Origin: Phycisphaerales bacterium
GTDB taxonomy: Bacteria; Planctomycetota; Phycisphaerae; Phycisphaerales; UBA1924
Direction of reading: 5' to 3'
NCBI GenBank assembly: GCA_017642965.1
Contig: JAEPOJ010000005.1
Span: 58,721 to 122,720 of the forward strand
DNA length: 64,000 nt
Part shown: piece by piece, positions 57,827 through 64,000 of the stretch
Numbering within the stretch: position 1 is the stretch's first letter
Layout: each line of letters begins with the position of its first letter
Program-made: the position numbers and the translations under genes
The notes under the pieces: generated by a model
Databases searched by the model: none
What the model saw: the letters and a program-made list of their open reading frames with translations, nothing else
What the model was told of the DNA's origin: nothing

Positions 57827-57835
57827 TGTGATGGG

Positions 57836-58261
57836 TTACGAGACGAGAACTTCTTCCTCATACCCACGCTCGGTAGCACTGTTCGGTGCTTGGTCCGCGC
57901 GGGAGAGCGTGACATTGACGCCATAAACGCCAGTGCCGGTGCCGTCCTCGGTCAGAACGGCCTTCATGTACCGCAGCCGGTTTCCGCCGCAGCGGACCTT
58001 GATGCTGTACACCTTGTTGTCGTCGGTTGCGCCGGGCGGACTTGTAAGCACCGCCCCCGTGATATCGGTGTACGAACCGCCGGAAGTGGCGCATTCTTGG
58101 ATCTTGAATGGGTCGATTGCCCCGGTTGTCGCACCAACCGTCAGCTCGAAGTTGGCGTAGTGCCATCCCTGAGTGTCGATCGCGTTTGACGTGCCGCTGC
58201 CTGTGCCGAGCGACACCGGAGAAATCACGATTGCCGTTTTCATTGCTTGTGACTGAATCAC
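57836..58261 (-). CDS. Phage head-region protein, possible decoration protein
   Basis: 141 residues, beta-rich ('GWHYANFELTVGATTGAIDP', 'LRYMKAVLTEDGTGTGVYGV'). A GTG start at 58261 has a perfect AAGGAGG at ideal spacing; ATG 58243 is an alternative. It directly follows the capsid gene, where head-decoration proteins often lie. No family named. Confidence 0.6.
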   Translation of the reverse strand: MIQSQAMKTAIVISPVSLGTGSGTSNAIDTQGWHYANFELTVGATTGAIDPFKIQECATSGGSYTDITGAVLTSPPGATDDNKVYSIKVRCGGNRLRYMKAVLTEDGTGTGVYGVNVTLSRADQAPNSATERGYEEEVLVS

Positions 58262-58272
58262 GGTCTACCTCC

Positions 58273-59817
58273 TTAGTCCTTGAGACCAATGACCATCGAG
58301 TTGGTGCCCGTGACATCGTGGTAGGTAAACCCGATGGCTTCGGTGTACTTCCACGCGAACTGATCGAGTTCCCAGTAACGCTGATCCGACGAGCTCAAGC
58401 CCTCGGAACCATTCACAAGACCGACCTTGGTGCCTGCGTCGAAATCACCGATATAGGCAACGATCTGGTTGGCGCTGAACGTGCTGGGCAGAACCTCAGT
58501 GAGGACGATGGGCACGCCGTCCCAAGCCAGCACACCATTGGTGATGCCAACAAGTAGACGGTCGCCAGCGTTGCCGCCCGCGCTCAGGGCGTAGCGGTAG
58601 ATAACGCTCTGGAGGAACGCGGTTGAACACGCCAGTTTGACGTTGCCACGCTTCCACGCCTTCGCAGGAACCTTCGCACGAGCCGCCTGGAGCTTGTTGA
58701 TCGTCCAGTCGTCCCAGCTTGCGTTTGCGGCGTCGTACACCGCGTCAGAGTCAGCACCACAGGTTCCGACCAAGCCGCCGTGCGTGCCGTAGGTGCCGTT
58801 GAAGTATTCCTCGTCCTCAAACTCATCGCGGCCCTCGATCGTTGCACTGGCAACTTCGTCGCCGATGTTGAACGCGCTGGTATTGAGGGCGATATTCGAG
58901 ATGCGACAAATGCCGCCCGCTTCGTGCGCTGTAATGCCAACGCGGTCGTATGCGGGATTGGTTTCCGAGAATGAACCATTCTCGTCACGGTACGACATCG
59001 ACATATTCGCAGTCTTCCGGGGATGCTCCTCGAAAGTCGTTGCCATCGGTGTGTAGTTCACAATCTGACGTGCGGCACCGTGAGTCACCAGATTGTCGAT
59101 GATCTCCTTCGAGACCTCATCAACGATCAGCGAACCAGCGAACGCGTTATCAGTCGTGGAACCCGCCTTCGTCCCGACGATGGCGCAATCGTTCTCAAGC
59201 TGTTCATATCGCTTGTAGAACCCGCCCTTTGTCGCCATGAGGCGCATACCCGCGCCGAACTTCTGCGCAAGCTCGGCATCGGGGAACAGCGGTCGCTTGC
59301 CCCGGTACTCCGAGCCGTTGCGGACGGCATCGTTGTACATCTTCATGTTGCGGCGCTCAGCACCGTCATGAATCGCAGGACCTTTGTTTCCGAAGCCCTT
59401 GGTGCTCGCCTCGTGGATCGACTTCATGAACGTGGGCTCTTTGATCCCGAGTTCACGAGTCAGCTTCTGGAGCTGCTTGTACTTCTTGGACTTGGCCTTG
59501 TTTTCGTCCTCGTCCTCGTCAAGCTCCTTGACCTCTTCGTCCTCCGGGTCGGCCTCAGCCGTGCCCATGCCGTCGTCGACCACGATATCCTCGCCAGCGT
59601 CGGCGATGATCCGCACGGTCTTACGGCCCCAAGCCGCCTTGACCGCCGCCTCGTCAACCTCGCCGTCCTTGACGAGTCCAGGAATGTCGTACTGGTCCGC
59701 GACCGTCTTGACGAACGCCACCGCGTCGTCAGCCGAATCGCCCTCAAAGTCTCGAATGTTCAGGTCTTTCGCCCACGCCTTGAAGTTGTGGCGCAGGTTC
59801 TTTTGGTTCCACCCCAT
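58273..59817 (-). CDS. HK97-fold major capsid protein
   Basis: 514 residues. The N-terminal 140 or so residues are helical and acidic (the delta/scaffold-like part, 'EEVKELDEDEDENKAKSKKY'), to be removed by the protease. The capsid core follows ('FGAGMRLMATKGGFYKRYEQ', 'DEFEDEEYFNGTYGTHGGLV', 'VPIVLTEVLPSTF'). AAAGGAG lies eight bases before ATG 59817. It has the largest and best-expressed ribosome-binding site in the late region. Confidence 0.88.
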   Translation of the reverse strand: MGWNQKNLRHNFKAWAKDLNIRDFEGDSADDAVAFVKTVADQYDIPGLVKDGEVDEAAVKAAWGRKTVRIIADAGEDIVVDDGMGTAEADPEDEEVKELDEDEDENKAKSKKYKQLQKLTRELGIKEPTFMKSIHEASTKGFGNKGPAIHDGAERRNMKMYNDAVRNGSEYRGKRPLFPDAELAQKFGAGMRLMATKGGFYKRYEQLENDCAIVGTKAGSTTDNAFAGSLIVDEVSKEIIDNLVTHGAARQIVNYTPMATTFEEHPRKTANMSMSYRDENGSFSETNPAYDRVGITAHEAGGICRISNIALNTSAFNIGDEVASATIEGRDEFEDEEYFNGTYGTHGGLVGTCGADSDAVYDAANASWDDWTINKLQAARAKVPAKAWKRGNVKLACSTAFLQSVIYRYALSAGGNAGDRLLVGITNGVLAWDGVPIVLTEVLPSTFSANQIVAYIGDFDAGTKVGLVNGSEGLSSSDQRYWELDQFAWKYTEAIGFTYHDVTGTNSMVIGLKD

Positions 59818-60270
59818 CGCATAGCTCCTTTGGGAAGTGGTTTCCATGGGAAAACACAACCGTCCGGGCGACGCGATTGAGGTCAGGGGCCTTCCGCACT
59901 GGCCGGTGCGTTGGGCGCGATCCCTCGCAGGGGAAGCCGTTCAGTTTGACAAACCCAGTGCGGCCCTGATTCCGCACTGAGGAAACGTGTGCGCCGATCG
60001 CGGGTAGGCGACACACGCATTTGGCAAGTCTCGACCGCTCGCTACCCACCCCGGATTCAGAGCGCCCATCTAGTGCGGCACCCGACCGGGCCAAAGCCTC
60101 GTCCGTCGGACTTGAATCGTCTACGTCCCACCACAGAACGCAGACGGCGTGGATCTGCCCCAAACACAGACCCCATCAGTTGCCGTATTGTGCCCTAACC
60201 GTCTTGTGGTGTCAACAGGATTTATCGAATATCTTGTGGTAATAAGTGAGATTTATGATAGAATCGGGGC
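59818..60270. promoter_or_regulatory. Intergenic control region with repeated CCGCACTG sites
   Basis: No convincing gene. TTCCGCACTG occurs at 59894 and 59969; the inverted CAGTGCGG at 59955-59962 pairs with the second copy as an 8-bp hairpin, and AGTGCGG recurs near 60073. CTTGTGGT is directly repeated at 60203 and 60233. TATGAT at 60254-60259 lies 11 bases before the plus-strand ATG at 60271. Capsid-gene promoters (minus) and cassette promoters (plus) probably overlap here. Confidence 0.5.
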
Positions 60271-60495
60271 ATGGGAAGGAAATCGAGAGCATTCAAGCCC
60301 TGTTCTGGGGTGTTGCCGCTGGCGGATTTCCCAGCGTACTCAATGCGGCGGTCGGCATTCGGGCATGGGGTCTACCGGGTGGACATGGGCAGACTGGGTG
60401 TCCTTGTGCGATGCCCGATCGGCACGAATGGATCGGTGCTCCGCGAGGCAGTCCGTGCGATTCTCAAGTACGAACACCCCTCGCGTGTGGTATGA
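60271..60495 (+). CDS. Small basic protein of second plus-strand cassette
   Basis: 74 residues, Arg/Gly-rich ('MGRKSRAFKPCSGVLPL', 'GRLGVLVRCPIGTNGSVLRE'). Near-leaderless start after TATGAT. Another open frame of 86 codons overlaps it (60246-60506), so the assignment is uncertain. Confidence 0.45.
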   Translation: MGRKSRAFKPCSGVLPLADFPAYSMRRSAFGHGVYRVDMGRLGVLVRCPIGTNGSVLREAVRAILKYEHPSRVV

Positions 60496-60502
60496 TGGGG
60501 GC

Positions 60503-60835
60503 ATGAACGACCTGCAACGCAAAGTGCTCGGGCTCAGCGCCGAACTCAACACGTTCCTCTCGTACTCCCGATCAAAGAACAAGCCAGACCCGTCGCTTGA
60601 TAACTTGACCGCAGGGAGTCTCAGCGGTGTGGGCTACAAAACATCGCGGCTTGTCGGTCCGAATGGCGACAGCACCGAGAGGATCACTGCACTGCCTGAA
60701 GACGTGCAGAACGCAATCCTTCGCGTGAACTATGTGTGGCGGTGCGTTTGGGAAAAGCGCTGGTTGCGTGAGCTTGAGGAGCACGCGCGGACGCTGGATC
60801 GCTATTGCGCCACATTTGGGCCGGTGTCGGCTTAA
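60503..60835 (+). CDS. Helical protein of second plus-strand cassette
   Basis: 110 residues, helical ('LQRKVLGLSAELNTFLSYSR', 'WRCVWEKRWLRELEEHARTL'). TGTGGTATGAT is an extended -10 ending six bases before the ATG, consistent with a leaderless mRNA. It opposes the late operon. No known family. Confidence 0.55.
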   Translation: MNDLQRKVLGLSAELNTFLSYSRSKNKPDPSLDNLTAGSLSGVGYKTSRLVGPNGDSTERITALPEDVQNAILRVNYVWRCVWEKRWLRELEEHARTLDRYCATFGPVSA

Positions 60836-60856
60836 CCCACCGAATGAGGTATGAGA

Positions 60857-61075
60857 ATGAGGTATGACGAGGGCGTGGATATAGGCGAACTTAGGGCGGC
60901 ACTCTTCGAAAAGGGCATAGAGACGCATGAAATCGACGGCACGTTGTTCATTGCCCTAGATGATGCGGTACGGGCTATGAGAGTCCGCGACATGCTAGAG
61001 GAACCAGAGAACCTCACCCCACCGACCCCCACTCATAAACCTTCACCACAGAACGACGCGGAGCTGGGGCGCTAA
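60857..61075 (+). CDS. Small protein of second plus-strand cassette
   Basis: 72 residues. 'IGELRAALFEKGIETHEIDG' and 'LDDAVRAMRVRDMLEEP' give an alpha/beta ferredoxin-like pattern, as in small DUF2007-type domains, but this is not certain. The GAGG at 60846-60849 fits ATG 60857; the region holds the direct repeat AATGAGGTATGA twice. The 3' end overlaps the convergent protease gene by 62 bases. Confidence 0.5.
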   Translation: MRYDEGVDIGELRAALFEKGIETHEIDGTLFIALDDAVRAMRVRDMLEEPENLTPPTPTHKPSPQNDAELGR

Positions 61076-61769
61076 CCGCGTGCACCTTCCGCTTCGGGGT
61101 GATGGGCATACCCAGCAAGCTCGCCGACTCACGGTCGATCAGGCCCTTCGTCACAAGCCGGTCAACCGCCTCAAGCATGTCCGCAGACTTGCCCTCGGTC
61201 ATCGCCATTGACTGACACGCCACGTTGCAGGGCAGGGCGGTGAAGCTCAGCTCAAACCAGTCCCATTCACGCACGACCGAGTGAGGGGTGGACCCGTCCG
61301 CCGACTTGAACCGCTTCCGTTCATCCTCGGTCGGTGCCCCGTAGTCCTTGGCGATGAACCCGATGGATACCCCGATCTGGCCCGTCTCCTCAACGATCGT
61401 GCGAACCGTGTTCCCGATCGGGTTGTCGTTGATGTGGGCACGCACACGCCAGGACTGGTGATCCGTCTCGCTTGGGTACTTGTCGAGTCGGCGCATCTTC
61501 CCCGCAACCTGATTCAGGTCGTACATATGGTCGGCGAAGATCATCTTGTTCCGCTCGAAGTACGCGGTATTCGCGCCGCTGGGGATCACGACCTCGTTAT
61601 CCAGGTCGATATCGCCGGTGTTCGCGGTGACCACGATGTCGCGTGTCCGATCGGACTTGGTGACGATCTGCGCCCCGCGCCCAAACGACGACACCACGCC
61701 GATGCGCTCGCCGTCCTTGACGGTGACGTTGTGCCCCTTGAGGCGGTGGAGGATGTTGGTTGCGTTCAT
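61014..61769 (-). CDS. HK97-family prohead protease
   Basis: 251 residues. The protease fold shows the catalytic His in 'KMIFADHMYDLN' and the Ser in 'GQIGVSIGFIAKDYG', with a D/E after 'WFELSFTALPCN'. It matures the capsid by removing the N-terminal delta domain of the major capsid protein. ATG 61769 follows GGAGAG at eight bases. It is preceded by an HNH gene. Confidence 0.85.
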   Translation of the reverse strand: MNATNILHRLKGHNVTVKDGERIGVVSSFGRGAQIVTKSDRTRDIVVTANTGDIDLDNEVVIPSGANTAYFERNKMIFADHMYDLNQVAGKMRRLDKYPSETDHQSWRVRAHINDNPIGNTVRTIVEETGQIGVSIGFIAKDYGAPTEDERKRFKSADGSTPHSVVREWDWFELSFTALPCNVACQSMAMTEGKSADMLEAVDRLVTKGLIDRESASLLGMPITPKRKVHAVSAPAPRRSVVKVYEWGSVG

Positions 61770-62263
61770 GATGCAGCTCTCCGTTTGATCCCGGTCACGT
61801 CCGAGTACGTGCAACCGTTCTTGACTCTCGATACCGTGTGAGGCGACACGCCCAGAGATTCGGCGATGTCCGTAATCCGGTGGCCCATCGCTAACCGGCC
61901 AAGCACCTTGAGCGGGAATATGTCATCTTGCCGTCCCGGCACAGTCGAAAGCCCATGCTTGACCGCGTGCTTGCAGTTCTTGGATCGCGTCACATACTCC
62001 AAGTTCTCGGGACGGTTGTTCAGCTTGTTCCCGTCCTTGTGGTTTACATGGATGTCTCCGGGAGGGCGTTCGCCGTAGTAGGCAAGAGCGACGAGCTTGT
62101 GGACTGTGTGGGTTCGTTTCTTCCCGTTCTTGTTGATCGTGAGCATGAGATACCCCGCATTCATCATGAATGTCTTGCGGATCTTCTCGGTGTGGTGCGA
62201 GTAGATTTCGCCGCTATCCGTTGCAGAGTACAGACCTTCATATCCGGGGATTGGTCTCATCAT
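61766..62263 (-). CDS. NUMOD4/HNH endonuclease between portal and protease genes
   Basis: 165 residues. NUMOD4-type start 'MRPIPGYEGLYSATDSGEIY', HNH core 'DIHVNHKDGNKLNNRPENLE' and C-terminal helix-turn-helix 'RITDIAESLGVSPHTVSRVK'. It is related to the nuclease at 42514. Its overlaps on both sides (TAATG and ATGA) show it was inserted into, or co-evolved with, the head operon without breaking it. Confidence 0.88.
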   Translation of the reverse strand: MMRPIPGYEGLYSATDSGEIYSHHTEKIRKTFMMNAGYLMLTINKNGKKRTHTVHKLVALAYYGERPPGDIHVNHKDGNKLNNRPENLEYVTRSKNCKHAVKHGLSTVPGRQDDIFPLKVLGRLAMGHRITDIAESLGVSPHTVSRVKNGCTYSDVTGIKRRAAS

Positions 62264-64000
62264 TACTCGCCTTCATACTTGAATGTCAGTCCGCAACGAC
62301 AGTTCGGGTCGAACGGCGGTGCGAAGATGTCGCGTGTGTAGGTCTTGCCGTCAAACGTGTCCCCTGCCTTGACGAACGGCTGATCTATCGGGATGAAACC
62401 CTGTGCCGCAATCTCTGCATGGGCACGACGCACACCGGGCGCTGTGAGTACCCGATGGTGAGTCACCCCCACCGCAATCGCACCCTCACGCTTGCCGGTC
62501 TGCACCGCTCGCTGTGTCTCCGTCCGGGCAATCGCCTCGGCCCGGTATTCAGGGAAGCCCGCCATCTCCTCGGCCACCCTGTCGATCGACCAGCCCTGCT
62601 CAAGCCCGTTGCGTACAGCGACCTCGGCCTGACGCACGGTCGTGTCTGCGAGTTCGCCGGCCAGCTCAAACGAGTAGGCGTCAAGGGAACGCAGCGCCCG
62701 CTCGGGCACGATCTCAAACGCCTCATCGGGCACGCTCTGCCCATGCTCGCCGGATTCGAGATAGTTCACGATGCCGAACCGCACGATGTCACCCATCGCG
62801 TCTGCGAACTGCGGGGCGGCTTGCTGCACACGCTCGCTCAGATCCGGCGTGCGGCCACTGCCCACGGCCTCCAACGCCTCGTCCTGCATGTCCGCCACGA
62901 CGTCGCGAGCGAGCGAGAACACCCGGCCTCGGTACTTCTCAAGCGCCTGCCTGAGCACCGGGTCATTTGCCGCGATGTCGTCATCGTCCTTGGTCCGACG
63001 CTGCCCACACTCGCCGCATTCGCGCCAGAGGGGGGATTCGTGGGCTTCGAGGATGGATTTCAGGTCGAACGCCTTTGGTTCGGGCTGCTCGGCCTCCTCA
63101 TCGCCCGATCCGGGCGGGCTGGGCTCATCCTCGGTGGCCTGCTCTGCCTGCTCGCTCTCCCCACGGTCACGGCCAAAGCTGCCGAGCAAGCCGCCGAACG
63201 GGTCAGCCTGACCACTCGAACCAATCGGAACCCCGTTAATCAACAGCTTGTCCGCGTTCGGATCGTCCGACTTGGGAAGCCCCCGCTCCTGCCGAACTTC
63301 GTTGATCGTCATCACGCCACGATCGGACTGCATGAGAAGCGTGTCAATCTCGATCTTTTCGTCCTTGATGACCATTGGGTCATAGGCGAGCGAGTACACG
63401 TCCTGATCCAGACCAAACCTCCAGAGTAGCTTCGTGTTCAGCTGGGCCGCGTGGTACTGCAACACCGGCTCAATCACGCCCCCAAGGTATTGATCGTTGA
63501 AGCCGACCAGAGCGCCCGCATAGGTCGCGTCGTCAGACGAGTTCATCGAATCGGTGATGCCGAACGCATTGCGGATCAGCCGCTCTGCCCGGTCTTCCTT
63601 CTCCATCGACATGATGTCTTTTTCGTTGAAGGTCGCCGGGTGGAACTTCACGTCGCCCTGAACGATCAGCCACTTGTACCAGTTCTTGACGCCCTTGAAC
63701 TTGGATTCCAGACGCTTCATGAGCGTCTTTTCCTGATCCGGACCAGTCCCTTCGGCGATGCTGAGAATCCCGTCCATCCGCATACCGTTCTTCGACAGGG
63801 CGATGTTGTGAACCAGCGTGTCTTTGATGAGATCCACCCACGGAAGAATCCCGTGCATCGCACCCATGCCGTACAGGGGCGTATGCGGGTTCGGGCGCAG
63901 CTTGATCTGGATCACCTCGTCCTCGCCGTACTCGCCCCACTGCTGATCGGAGCGACCGTACACAAACCGCAGCTCGTCCTGGTCGTTGACGCTCACTTGT
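62263..64000 (-). CDS. Portal protein fused to MuF-like head-morphogenesis domain, N-terminus beyond window
   Basis: At least 578 codons visible; the frame is still open at 64000, so the N-terminus is missing. The portal core includes 'LYGMGAMHGILPWVDLIKDT' and 'RAERLIRNAFGITDSMNSSD', ending near 'TINEVRQERGLPKSDDPNAD'. A linker rich in Glu, Pro and Gly leads to a C-terminal MuF-type domain with 'YRAEAIARTETQRAVQTGKR' and the characteristic end 'APPFDPNCRCGLTF'. In most phages these are separate genes; here one polypeptide may place the MuF domain inside the head. Confidence 0.85.
   Translation of the reverse strand, partial: QVSVNDQDELRFVYGRSDQQWGEYGEDEVIQIKLRPNPHTPLYGMGAMHGILPWVDLIKDTLVHNIALSKNGMRMDGILSIAEGTGPDQEKTLMKRLESKFKGVKNWYKWLIVQGDVKFHPATFNEKDIMSMEKEDRAERLIRNAFGITDSMNSSDDATYAGALVGFNDQYLGGVIEPVLQYHAAQLNTKLLWRFGLDQDVYSLAYDPMVIKDEKIEIDTLLMQSDRGVMTINEVRQERGLPKSDDPNADKLLINGVPIGSSGQADPFGGLLGSFGRDRGESEQAEQATEDEPSPPGSGDEEAEQPEPKAFDLKSILEAHESPLWRECGECGQRRTKDDDDIAANDPVLRQALEKYRGRVFSLARDVVADMQDEALEAVGSGRTPDLSERVQQAAPQFADAMGDIVRFGIVNYLESGEHGQSVPDEAFEIVPERALRSLDAYSFELAGELADTTVRQAEVAVRNGLEQGWSIDRVAEEMAGFPEYRAEAIARTETQRAVQTGKREGAIAVGVTHHRVLTAPGVRRAHAEIAAQGFIPIDQPFVKAGDTFDGKTYTRDIFAPPFDPNCRCGLTFKYEGE

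Larger units (their letters stand above)
35045..64000. mobile_element. Siphovirus-like prophage, right end beyond the window
   Basis: Starts at the tRNA fragment and extends past the right edge. Plus-strand early/replication genes (35135-49274) converge on a minus-strand morphogenesis operon (portal at the right edge down to 49257). Capsid, protease, portal, connector, tail tube and tape-measure genes are present. No terminase, integrase, repressor or lysis enzyme is recognised here; the first three would be to the right of the portal gene. Reading frames are intact, so it may be functional. Confidence 0.93.

Noticed and set aside
60246-60506. 86-codon plus frame overlapping the 74-codon gene at 60271
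   Set aside because: Cys/Gly/Pro-rich shadow-like composition and start upstream of the likely transcription start; the 60271 frame fits the promoter better, though evidence is thin.
35045-64000. Integrase, terminase or CI-type repressor in the window
   Set aside because: No frame shows tyrosine/serine recombinase or terminase motifs; the only XRE protein is a 97-aa early-operon product. These functions are expected beyond the right edge.

Overview
The window is a bacterial chromosome segment of about 60% or higher G+C with an integrated tailed-phage genome on its right. The host is most likely a planctomycete of the class Phycisphaerae. The evidence is two short exported proteins ending in VPLPA-type sorting tails, large FG-GAP/VCBS exported proteins and a SASA-type esterase that all end in 'DLNxDGxxNFFDVSxF...NAGCP' dockerin-like tails, and an initiation factor IF-3 with a long acidic/lysine C-terminal tail. 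The assignment is inferred from family content, not from a marker gene.

Host region, about 1-34,990. From the left: the 5' part of an RND-efflux adaptor gene (minus) diverges from a LacI-type regulator; then a BON-MscS channel, a methyl-accepting chemotaxis protein, and a divergent pair made of a Kef-type K+/H+ antiporter and a two-RCK K+ channel. A short minus-strand group encodes a truncated haemoglobin and an NTF2-like lipoprotein, and a second encodes an APC permease-USP fusion, a HIT protein and a YqaE/Pmp3 peptide. Next come a Ser/Thr kinase, infC (start codon almost certainly ATC), two VPLPA-CTERM proteins, a TauE/SafE permease, a SASA esterase, uvrA, two adjacent FG-GAP paralogues, lgt-tatD, nnrD, a fumarylacetoacetase, a GAF/degenerate-GGDEF protein and trhO. 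Many host units end in clear intrinsic terminators. Several genes without Shine-Dalgarno sites have a TANNAT -10 hexamer five or six bases before the start codon, which suggests leaderless mRNAs.

Prophage, about 35,045 to beyond 64,000. The left junction is a 3' fragment of a tRNA gene (probably serine), as expected for attL. The plus strand from 35,135 to 49,274 carries over thirty small, mostly ATGA-coupled genes: unknown early proteins, a prohibitin-tail-like membrane protein, a replication module (initiator-like protein containing a tandem 11-bp iteron array, DnaC-like loader, stand-alone DnaA domain IV), and a recombination module (PD-(D/E)XK exonuclease, RecT annealing protein, RusA resolvase), plus a NUMOD4/HNH nuclease. 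The minus strand from 64,000 down to 49,257 is the morphogenesis operon, read right to left: portal-MuF fusion (cut by the window end), HNH nuclease, prohead protease, HK97-type capsid, connectors, tail terminator, tail tube, short tape measure and tip proteins. This is a siphovirus-like layout. Two plus-strand cassettes (60,271-61,075 and 53,908-54,580) interrupt the late operon and look like morons with their own promoters. Terminase, integrase and repressor are not visible and would lie beyond the right edge.

The most interesting signals are the iteron origin with its DnaA-IV/DnaC-like neighbours, the antiparallel moron cassettes (one sits where tail-assembly chaperones normally are), an A-B-A'-B' pseudoknot-capable element at 46,779-46,879, the phage prohibitin-tail protein, and a densely structured possible small RNA at 10,357-10,476.
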